A stretch of DNA of 5,926 nucleotides, taken from positions 1-5,926 of the forward strand of contig CAKVCS010000069.1 in NCBI GenBank assembly GCA_934725785.1, in the 5' to 3' direction. Source of the stretch: an uncultured Bacteroidales bacterium. GTDB lineage: Bacteria > Bacteroidota > Bacteroidia > Bacteroidales > Marinilabiliaceae. The stretch's first letter is position 1. Each line of letters begins with the position of its first letter. This document shows, one piece after another, positions 1 through 5,511 of this stretch. The notes under the pieces are model-generated. The model had not been told where the DNA came from, searched no databases, and was given only the letters and a program-made list of their open reading frames with translations. The position numbers were made by a program, and so were the translations under genes.

Positions 1-2
1 GT

Positions 3-1202
3 GTGGGTGAGGTCGACCTGGCTGCCGTCTCTTTTGCCGGCAATCTGTCCATACCGTTCATGTTCTTTGGCATCGGCATCGGCGCCGCCATCACCCCGCT
101 TGTCGGCCGCAGGCTCGGCCGCGGAGATGCCGGGGCAGTCGGTCGAATTGTCGCGCATGCCCGATCGTTGCATTGGCGGATCGTCCTGTTCCAGGTTTGT
201 ATGCTTGCCTTGCTTACCGCCCTTATGCCTTTTATGGGCCAGCCGGCGGAGGTCGTCTCTATCGCCAGGCTCTATTTGCCCATTTATGCGGCTTCGCTCA
301 TTGGGCAGCAAATGTTCGTCTGCTCCCGTACCATTGTCGAGGGGCTGCAAGACACGGCCTCTCCCATGGCGATAGGCTTGGCATCCAACGTTCTCAACAT
401 CATCCTCAACTATGTGCTCATCTTCGGGGTGGGAGGAATGGCTGGGCTTGGCGCGTATGGCGCGGCGGTTAGCACTCTCGTCGCGCGTTGTCTCATGTGG
501 TGGGCAATGGATGCCGTGCTACGCTCCAAGCTTCGAACCATGGGGATTGAGCCTGCCCGGACTTCTGGGCGAGGCCTCACGCGGCGACTCTTCTTTGTGG
601 GGCTGCCTGTTGGGCTGCAGTCTGTCATCGAGTGCGTAGGCTTCGCGTTCGGTGGCATCATGATGGGGTGGATCGGGACTTCGGCTATCGCCGCCCATCA
701 GGTGGTCAATCTCTTTACAAGCATGACCTTCCTGATGGCCACCGGAGTGGGCACAGCCGTCACAATCAAGGTCTCTGTTGACGTCGGTGCTGGCAATGTA
801 GACTCGGCCCGCCGCTACGCCGTCGCGGGGCTTCTTGTGGCTGCCACTTTCATGTCGTGCACCGCCGTGATGTTCGCTTCTCTCCGAGGTGTTCTGCCTG
901 GCCTGGTAATAGACAGCGAAGAGGCGTTGGCCATTGGCGCTAACCTCATGTTAGTCGGTGCGGTCTTTCAAATATTCGACGGGCTTCAAGCAACAGCCAT
1001 CGCAGGCCTGCGCGGCTTTGGCGACCTCAGCTATCCGGCAAAGGTGGCCACGGTGTCATATGCCGCCACTTGCATTCCTGTTGGCTGTCTTCTCGCTTTT
1101 GTCGTTGGGCTCGGCCCCGTTGGCGTCTGGCTCGGGTTCGTGGCCGGGCTGGCTTTGGCGTCTGTTTTGCTCATATATCGCCTGCTGAGGCGTTACCTGT
1201 AG
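3..1202 (+). CDS. MATE family efflux transporter (NorM-like), 5' end missing
   Basis: This is an inner-membrane antiporter of the MATE family, which expels cationic drugs or metabolites in exchange for Na+ or H+. The open frame runs in from the left edge and ends at TAG 1200-1202, giving 399 visible residues. Family members are usually about 440-460 residues, so roughly 45 residues (helix 1) are missing, and the GTG at position 3 is probably an internal codon. About eleven hydrophobic segments are visible, consistent with twelve minus the first. Family-like motifs include LAAVSFAGNLSIPFMFFGIG (6-25), VEGLQDTASPM (112-122), GLGAYGAA (148-155), GLPVGLQSVIE (200-210), AAHQV (230-234), GLRGFGD (335-341) and GPVGVWLG (371-378). 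The two-lobed repeat of the family is intact. The substrate cannot be read from sequence. It lies 70 bp upstream of the regulator gene and is probably a separate transcription unit. Confidence 0.93.
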   Translation: MGEVDLAAVSFAGNLSIPFMFFGIGIGAAITPLVGRRLGRGDAGAVGRIVAHARSLHWRIVLFQVCMLALLTALMPFMGQPAEVVSIARLYLPIYAASLIGQQMFVCSRTIVEGLQDTASPMAIGLASNVLNIILNYVLIFGVGGMAGLGAYGAAVSTLVARCLMWWAMDAVLRSKLRTMGIEPARTSGRGLTRRLFFVGLPVGLQSVIECVGFAFGGIMMGWIGTSAIAAHQVVNLFTSMTFLMATGVGTAVTIKVSVDVGAGNVDSARRYAVAGLLVAATFMSCTAVMFASLRGVLPGLVIDSEEALAIGANLMLVGAVFQIFDGLQATAIAGLRGFGDLSYPAKVATVSYAATCIPVGCLLAFVVGLGPVGVWLGFVAGLALASVLLIYRLLRRYL

Positions 1203-1204
1203 AC

Positions 1205-1230
1205 GGGGGAGTCTCCGCGCCTCCTCTTTT
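1205..1230 (+). terminator. Possible weak intrinsic terminator after the MATE gene
   Basis: Just after the MATE stop codon, GGGGGAG (1205-1211) can pair with CTCCTCT (1221-1227). This makes a 7-bp stem with two G-U pairs and a 9-nt loop, followed by a short T run that is broken by G (TTTTGTTTGG). Both the stem and the T run are weak, so read-through into the regulator gene is possible. Confidence 0.3.
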
Positions 1231-1231
1231 G

Positions 1232-1264
1232 TTTGGTATGTTTTTGAATAATTCGTTATCTTCG
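1232..1264 (+). promoter_or_regulatory. Bacteroides-type promoter for the regulator-znu operon
   Basis: TTTG at 1232-1235 and TATCTTCG at 1257-1264 match the Bacteroidota -33 box (TTTG) and -7 box (TAnnTTTG, one mismatch), separated by 21 bp. The -7 box ends only 8 bp before the ATG at 1273, so the transcript would start at or within a few bases of the start codon. A short symmetric element, ATAA-TTCG-TTAT (1248-1259), overlaps the spacer and -7 box and could be an operator or chance. Confidence 0.6.
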
Positions 1265-1272
1265 CACAGCTA

Positions 1273-2145
1273 ATGGACTTCAGTAAGAATATACCCAAAT
1301 ATCTGATAGAAAAAGGCAATCTGGTTAGTCAGGTGGTCTTTACCGCTCTTTTTACTCTCTTCTTTATCAATGTGTTCCAGCCCTATGGGTCGCGGGAATG
1401 GATTAAAGGGGGGATTAGCGAGGGGCGTTATTTCCTTCTCTCGTCGCTTCTCGTCGTCATCGGCATGCTTGTCGTCTCCATCAGCCGACTCATACTTTAT
1501 CACCGTTGCGTCTCTTTACGCAGGCCAATCCAGTTGTGGGCCTATTTGCTGTGGATTGCCGTCGAGATTGTGTGCATAGCCTTCTCGTTCACAATTCTTG
1601 AGGTCTTCATGTTCAACGATCAGCGGGCCATACCGCAGCTCCTCAAGATTTCTTTCGCCAACACGGCCTGTGTGCTTCTTCTCCCCTACGCCGCCACTTG
1701 GCTTTTCTTCTCGTGGCGGGATCAAGACCGCAGGCTTAAGGCCATCAATGAGTACAGGGCAGGGCATCAGCAAGCCAATGCGGGACTTGCGGAACCCTCT
1801 ATGGTCAATTTCTACGACCAGAAGGGCGAAATCAAGCTCGTTGTCTCAATTAAAGACCTTTTGTTCATAAAAGGGGCGGACAATTACCTCTCAATCCATT
1901 ACCTCGACGGTAACAAGATAGGGTCGTCGCTCATCCGCGGGGCGTTCAAGACCATAGAGGACGACATGAAGCAGCGGGGCATTGTCAGATGTCACCGGTC
2001 CTATATGGTCAACAGGTTGCACGTCCGCGTCTTTGAGAAGGCTAAAGACGGTTTTGTCGTGCGTCTTGACACATCTGACCCCATTGAGATTCCTGTATCT
2101 AAAAACTACGCCCGCGATGTCTTTGAGCTTTTTGGCGGGAAGTAA
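1273..2145 (+). CDS. Membrane-anchored LytTR-domain transcriptional regulator
   Basis: The 290-residue protein has an N-terminal membrane part and a C-terminal DNA-binding domain. Four hydrophobic segments are visible at about residues 20-35, 53-75, 87-110 and 124-147. A short polar linker (about 148-177) leads to a LytTR domain at about 178-286, recognised by LLFIKGADNYLSIHY (196-210), RCHRSYMVN (239-247) and IPVSKNYA (273-280). LytTR domains bind DNA through beta strands, commonly at paired direct repeats. There is no response-regulator receiver domain, so any signal is probably sensed by the membrane part; that is inference. ATG 1273 is the only sensible start, since the next Met is at residue 65 inside helix 2. 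There is no Shine-Dalgarno sequence and almost no predicted leader. Its last 29 bp overlap the start of the metal-binding lipoprotein gene, which ties it to metal import. The target genes and signal are unknown. Confidence 0.9.
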   Translation: MDFSKNIPKYLIEKGNLVSQVVFTALFTLFFINVFQPYGSREWIKGGISEGRYFLLSSLLVVIGMLVVSISRLILYHRCVSLRRPIQLWAYLLWIAVEIVCIAFSFTILEVFMFNDQRAIPQLLKISFANTACVLLLPYAATWLFFSWRDQDRRLKAINEYRAGHQQANAGLAEPSMVNFYDQKGEIKLVVSIKDLLFIKGADNYLSIHYLDGNKIGSSLIRGAFKTIEDDMKQRGIVRCHRSYMVNRLHVRVFEKAKDGFVVRLDTSDPIEIPVSKNYARDVFELFGGK

Positions 2146-3007
2146 CTCGTTCCGTACGTCAGCCGCGAGAGCGGCGGCCGCCGTTGTGTGCGCCGCGGCG
2201 CTCTCCGCATGCTCGCCGACTGGCGAGGAGAGCTGCAACGTCACGGTTTCGAATCCCGCTATGGGATATTTTGTCTCGAGGCTGGCGCCGGCTGGCGTCG
2301 TGGTCAACGTCATGATACCACAGGGTGCGGACCATGACTCGTACACGCCGCGTCCTGGCCAGATGGCTTCGCTCGCGGAGTCCTCAGCCTATATGGCTTT
2401 CGGCCCGCTCGAGTTCGAGCTCACATGGCGTGAGCGCATCATGGCCGCCTCGCCGAAGCTGAAGTGGTGCGACGTCTCGGAGGGCATTCAGCTCATAGCC
2501 TCCGACCATCATCATGGCCACGAGTGCCAGTCAGCCGACCCGCACTATTGGCTGTCGCCGCGTCAGGCGGCGAAAATGTCGCGCAATATAGCGGCCGCCC
2601 TCAAAGACATCTACCCTGGTCAAGGTGAGGCAATTGACTCTTCGCTCGTTCGGCTGCTGTCGGACGTGGGGCGTGCGGACTCCGCGGTCTCCAAAGTGGC
2701 TCAGGCTAAGCCAGGCGAGGCCTTCGTCATATACCATCCCGCGTTGGCATACCTGGCTCGCGACTATGGATTCCGACAGCTTTGCGTGGGTGGAGACGGG
2801 ATGTCTCCAAGCCCCAGGCGATTCGCTGCGCTGGCCGACAGCGCAAGGCTCCTGGGTGCGCGCGTCTTCTTCTTGCAGGCTGGCTTCGCCCCCGACAGGG
2901 TGGAGGCCACCGCGGCTGAAATGGGGGCCAGGGTCGTCCGGATACAACCCGAGTCGGACGACTGGTTCGGAACAATGAATGTAATAACGTCCGCCCTCAA
3001 TGAATAA
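2117..3007 (+). CDS. znuA: Zinc/manganese ABC transporter substrate-binding lipoprotein (ZnuA/TroA family)
   Basis: This protein captures metal in the periplasm for the importer encoded by the next two genes. ATG 2117 gives 296 residues, a normal family length. It also gives a proper lipoprotein signal: Arg13 and Arg18, an Ala/Val-rich core, then lipobox LSAC with Cys32 as the lipid-bearing residue. The frame is open further upstream, but those residues are the regulator gene read in another frame. Likely metal ligands are His73 (in GADHDSYTPRP), His143 (DPHYWLSP) and His207 (YHPALAYLA), with an acidic residue from the ESDD segment (279-282). GDGMSPSP (226-233) is also typical of the family. 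A short His cluster, DHHHGHE (130-136), sits where zinc-binding members carry a longer His-rich loop, which favours zinc over manganese but does not prove it. There is no acidic surface-export signal directly after Cys32, so it probably stays on the periplasmic side. Confidence 0.9.
   Translation: MSLSFLAGSNSFRTSAARAAAAVVCAAALSACSPTGEESCNVTVSNPAMGYFVSRLAPAGVVVNVMIPQGADHDSYTPRPGQMASLAESSAYMAFGPLEFELTWRERIMAASPKLKWCDVSEGIQLIASDHHHGHECQSADPHYWLSPRQAAKMSRNIAAALKDIYPGQGEAIDSSLVRLLSDVGRADSAVSKVAQAKPGEAFVIYHPALAYLARDYGFRQLCVGGDGMSPSPRRFAALADSARLLGARVFFLQAGFAPDRVEATAAEMGARVVRIQPESDDWFGTMNVITSALNE
2167..2205 (+). other. GC-rich potential RNA hairpin inside the znuA signal-peptide region
   Basis: GAGAGCG (2167-2173) is an exact inverted match to CGCTCTC (2199-2205), and two further G-C pairs are possible inside after one mismatch. 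The same stretch contains two perfect palindromes, CGGCGGCCGCCG (2172-2183) and CGCCGCGGCG (2191-2200). An alternative stem, GCCGC-GAGA-GCGGC (2162-2175), has a GNRA-type tetraloop. The hairpin would lie just after the regulator's stop codon and 50 bases into znuA. Ala-rich coding in GC-rich DNA could produce this without any selected function. Confidence 0.35.
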
Positions 3008-3686
3008 GGACGCCCTTGTCACGTTCCATGACGTCTCGGCCGGCTACGATGGATCACCCGTTGTCTCGCACGTCTCGTTCGAGGTCAAGAGGGACTCCAT
3101 TCTCACGCTCGAGGGCCCTAACGGAAGCGGTAAGACCACAATCGTCAAGGTCCTGCTCGGCATCATGGCGCCGCTCCACGGCCATGTCATAAGGCAAGCC
3201 GGCCTGTCTGTCGGTTACCTGCCGCAGGTCTCCACTGCCGACTTTAATTTTCCGATAACGGTGTCCGATGTCGTGCTGATGGGGGATAACCGCCAGCTCC
3301 AGCTATTCCCGAGTAGTACGCAGCGGCGCAAGGCCGAGGATCTTATCTCGTTCGCGGGCTTGGAGGGTGTGGCCGACAGTCCAATAGGCATGGTCTCGGG
3401 CGGTCAGCGCCAGCGCGCGCTGCTCTGCCGTGCGCTCATGAGCTCGCCAGACATCCTTGTGCTCGACGAGCCGGTCACTTATCTCGACAGGGAGTCAGAG
3501 GACGGCATGTACTCGCTTATTGGAAATCTGAAAGGGCGGGCAGGCGTCGTTCTCGTCACCCATGACCACTCTGTCGCCGAGTCCATAGCGACGCAGTCGG
3601 TATGTTTGTCGCCAATCACCGCGCGTTCTGGTGGCTTCGGTGCTGTGGAGGGGCTCCCGCGCATTTTCCGTGTCGCCGCCAAGTGA
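3000..3686 (+). CDS. znuC: Zinc/manganese ABC transporter ATP-binding protein (ZnuC-like)
   Basis: This 228-residue cytoplasmic ATPase powers the metal importer. All the expected elements are in order: Walker A GPNGSGKTT (39-47), Q-loop Gln76 in GYLPQ, ABC signature VSGGQ (132-136), Walker B ILVLDEP (152-158), D-loop ending at Asp163, and switch His188 in VTHDH. Nothing essential is missing. ATG 3000 overlaps the end of znuA by 8 bp, and no Shine-Dalgarno sequence precedes it, so translational coupling to znuA is likely. The last 30 or so residues are Gly/Arg-rich and poorly conserved. Assignment to metal import rests on the flanking binding protein and permease rather than on the ATPase itself; zinc is preferred only because of the His cluster in the binding protein. 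Confidence 0.92.
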   Translation: MNKDALVTFHDVSAGYDGSPVVSHVSFEVKRDSILTLEGPNGSGKTTIVKVLLGIMAPLHGHVIRQAGLSVGYLPQVSTADFNFPITVSDVVLMGDNRQLQLFPSSTQRRKAEDLISFAGLEGVADSPIGMVSGGQRQRALLCRALMSSPDILVLDEPVTYLDRESEDGMYSLIGNLKGRAGVVLVTHDHSVAESIATQSVCLSPITARSGGFGAVEGLPRIFRVAAK

Positions 3687-3699
3687 TTTTACCCGCAAT

Positions 3700-4503
3700 A
3701 TGGATTTCGCCTCAATCTTCAGCCTCTCTTTCGTCCGCTACGCCTTGGCCAGCGTCTTCTTCCTGTCCATTCTTAGCGGCGTTGTGGGTTCTTACATTGT
3801 ATGCAGGCGTATGGTGTTCGCCGCTGGCGGAATCACTCACGCCAGCTTCGGCGGCATAGGTCTCGCATATTACCTGGGGCTGAACCCGACGCTCGGAGCC
3901 CTCGCCTTCTCCGTGGCCACGGCCTTGTGCGCCAACTGGGCGTCTGGCCGCGGCGGAGTGCGCCACGACAGTGCCATTGCCATGCTGTGGAGTCTCGGCA
4001 TGTCGGTCGGCGTTATTTTTTTGAGCCTCTCCCCCGGCTATGCGCCCAATCTTATGGGCTTCATGTTTGGAGACATTTTGGCTGTGAGCGCTGCGGATGT
4101 GGTGGCCAATGCCTCCATGGCGGTTGTGTCCATCCTGTGCGTGGTGCTGTTTTATCGCCCTATCATCTATTCGTCTTTCGACCCCGTCTACGCCGGGCTT
4201 GTCGGCTGGCGCCCTTCGTTGGTATCGGCTGTCGCCTCCGTCTTTGTGGCCTTGGCCATAACTTTGTCTATAAAGGCTGTAGGCATCATCCTTGTGCTCT
4301 CGGTTTTCACCATTCCTCAGAGTGTCGCAATGTGCTTCGTCCGTACTTTGCCGCGCATCATGGTGCTCTCGTCCATTATTGCTCTGCTGGGATGTCTGGT
4401 TGGGCTCATCCTTTCGTTCGTCTTCGATTTTCCGTCTGGAGCAGTCATAACCTCGCTCCTGTCCATCATCCTGCTCATAGTCAAGCTGCTGCGCAGGTCT
4501 TGA
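3700..4503 (+). CDS. znuB: Zinc/manganese ABC transporter permease (ZnuB/TroC family)
   Basis: This is the 267-residue membrane channel of the importer, with about seven or eight hydrophobic helices covering most of its length. Family hallmarks are GSYIVCRRMVFAAGGITHAS (30-49) with His47, RHDSAIAMLW (88-97), MGFMFGDIL (119-127), FDPVYAGLVGW (160-170), IKAVGIILVLSVFTIPQSVA (191-210) and DFPSGAVI (243-250). The frame is open further 5' with a GTG at 3631. ATG 3700 is preferred because the protein then begins a few residues before helix 1, as in relatives, and the gene starts 13 bp after znuC instead of overlapping it by 56 bp. It is the last gene of the operon, and a strong terminator follows 32 bp downstream of its stop. 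Confidence 0.92.
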   Translation: MDFASIFSLSFVRYALASVFFLSILSGVVGSYIVCRRMVFAAGGITHASFGGIGLAYYLGLNPTLGALAFSVATALCANWASGRGGVRHDSAIAMLWSLGMSVGVIFLSLSPGYAPNLMGFMFGDILAVSAADVVANASMAVVSILCVVLFYRPIIYSSFDPVYAGLVGWRPSLVSAVASVFVALAITLSIKAVGIILVLSVFTIPQSVAMCFVRTLPRIMVLSSIIALLGCLVGLILSFVFDFPSGAVITSLLSIILLIVKLLRRS

Positions 4504-4535
4504 GGACACGGCTCGTCATTTCTTTCTGGTTTGTT

Positions 4536-4567
4536 GGGTAGGGCTTGCAGTCTCCTTCCCTTTTTTT
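4536..4567 (+). terminator. Intrinsic terminator of the znu operon
   Basis: GGGTAGG (4536-4542) pairs with CCTTCCC (4554-4560) with one T-T mismatch, plus a G-U pair inside and a 9-nt loop. Seven uninterrupted T residues follow at 4561-4567. The position 32 bp after the znuB stop, and ahead of a new promoter, fits a transcription-unit boundary. Confidence 0.8.
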
Positions 4568-4579
4568 CTTGACTTTCCT

Positions 4580-4610
4580 TTTGAGCATGTCATTCCTTTG
4601 CTTATATTTG
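4580..4610 (+). promoter_or_regulatory. Bacteroides-type promoter for the ABC ATPase gene
   Basis: TTTG at 4580-4583 and TATATTTG at 4603-4610 are exact matches to the -33 (TTTG) and -7 (TAnnTTTG) boxes of Bacteroidota, with the usual 19-bp spacing. Transcription should start around 4614-4620, giving a leader of only about 15-21 nt before the TTG start at 4635. Confidence 0.75.
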
Positions 4611-4612
4611 TG

Positions 4613-4634
4613 GTGTTCTATTAAGATATAACAC
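4613..4634 (+). promoter_or_regulatory. Inverted repeat at the transcription start, candidate operator or leader hairpin
   Basis: GTGTT (4613-4617) and AACAC (4630-4634) are exact inverted arms. After one mismatched pair, TAT (4619-4621) and ATA (4626-4628) continue the symmetry around a TAAG centre. The element spans the predicted transcription start and ends directly against the TTG start codon. Its GT...TA...TA...AC layout resembles operators of GntR-family (YtrA-type) repressors, which often control ATPases of this class; that link is inference. As RNA it would be a weak hairpin close to the start codon. Confidence 0.45.
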
Positions 4635-5456
4635 TTGGTAAACGTTGACAATGTCTCGTATCATTACCCGTCTTCGGCGCACAACGTCATAGACTCGTTC
4701 AGTTTGAGCCTTACTCCCGGCCGCGTCTGCGGGTTGCTGGGCGAGAATGGCGTGGGCAAGACCACGCTTCTCGGCCTTATGTGTGGCGTGCTTCGCCCGT
4801 CGAGCGGACGGGTCACGGTGAGTGGGGCGGATGTGTTCAGGCGCAATGCCGAAACTCTTTCGCACATTTTCTGCGTGCCCGACGAGTTCTCGCTCCCGTC
4901 TATATCGCTTAGCCGATACGTCTGCGTCAACGCCCCTTTCTACCCTGCTTTCAGCCGCGATATGCTCACCTCATGCCTGAGTACGTTCGGACTCGCTGCC
5001 GACATAGCGCGGCTTGACCAGCTCTCGCTCGGCCAGCGTAAGAAGGTCATGATCTGTTTCGCTGTGGCTTCCGGAGCCTCTGTAGTCTTGATGGATGAGC
5101 CTACCAACGGATTAGACATACCGAGCAAGGGCCTCTTTCGCAAGATTGTGGCAAACGCCATGGCGGACGACCGCCTGCTCGTCATCTCGACCCATCAGGT
5201 CCACGATGTTGAGCAGATTCTCGACCAGATAGTCATAATGGGAAACCATGACATCATACTCAACGAGACGGAGTCCGACCTCATAGAGAAGTACGTGTTC
5301 GGCGTCGCCCCGCAATCTTCAATTCCGCAAGACGTCATCTATTTCGAGCCGACGCCAGCGGGGGTAGCCTTTATAAAGCCTAAAGAAGATGGCGACGACG
5401 ACACCCAGGTGAACCTCGAGCTGCTCTTCAATGCGGCGACAAAAGGAAAGCTATAG
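4635..5456 (+). CDS. ABC transporter ATP-binding protein (GldA/YtrB-like)
   Basis: This 273-residue ATPase resembles the GldA/YtrB/CcmA group, usually the motor of an exporter or multi-helix permease. It shows Walker A GENGVGKTT (36-44), signature LSLGQ (130-134), Walker B VVLMDEP (150-156), D-loop NGLD (158-161) and switch His187 in STHQV. The Q-loop Gln appears replaced by an acidic residue (CVPDEFSLP, 80-88), as occurs in this subgroup. The start is TTG 4635: TAA at 4629-4631 closes the frame immediately upstream, and VNVDNVSYHYP is the usual first strand of such ATPases, so no later start is plausible. A C-terminal tail (about 223-273) with the acidic run EDGDDD precedes VNLELLFNAATK. No permease gene lies beside it here; the next gene is a DUF2807 lipoprotein 55 bp downstream. 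The transported substrate is unknown. Confidence 0.88.
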   Translation: MVNVDNVSYHYPSSAHNVIDSFSLSLTPGRVCGLLGENGVGKTTLLGLMCGVLRPSSGRVTVSGADVFRRNAETLSHIFCVPDEFSLPSISLSRYVCVNAPFYPAFSRDMLTSCLSTFGLAADIARLDQLSLGQRKKVMICFAVASGASVVLMDEPTNGLDIPSKGLFRKIVANAMADDRLLVISTHQVHDVEQILDQIVIMGNHDIILNETESDLIEKYVFGVAPQSSIPQDVIYFEPTPAGVAFIKPKEDGDDDTQVNLELLFNAATKGKL

Positions 5457-5511
5457 AGGTTAAAGCAGACGCTAACATCGACACATCACACATTGATAAA
5501 ACGCATATATT

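Noticed and set aside
1203..1272. A Zur, Fur or MntR box ahead of the metal-uptake operon
   Set aside because: The 70 bp hold only short AT-rich symmetries; nothing resembles the long inverted repeats bound by these regulators well enough to call.
1982..2116. A longer N-terminus for the znuA protein
   Set aside because: These 45 codons fall in the LytTR coding region in another frame, and starting at 2117 places a lipoprotein signal at the true N-terminus.
1891..2346. A 151-codon minus-strand frame across the regulator-znuA junction
   Set aside because: Both + strand genes it covers have clear family motifs; this frame has none.
2531..3022. A 163-codon minus-strand frame opposite znuA
   Set aside because: It has no recognisable domain and is fully covered by a well-supported gene on the + strand.
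3631..3699. GTG start for the znuB permease
   Set aside because: It would add 23 non-hydrophobic residues encoded inside znuC; ATG 3700 matches the usual N-terminus just before helix 1.
3712..4509. A 265-codon open frame on the minus strand
   Set aside because: It lies exactly opposite znuB, and its predicted product is a hydrophilic, low-complexity mix of Arg, His, Gln and Asp with no family features. This is the expected reverse-strand shadow of a membrane-protein gene.
3801..4541. A 246-codon + strand frame overlapping znuB
   Set aside because: It is znuB read in another frame, rich in Arg, Cys and His, while the znuB frame carries all the permease motifs.
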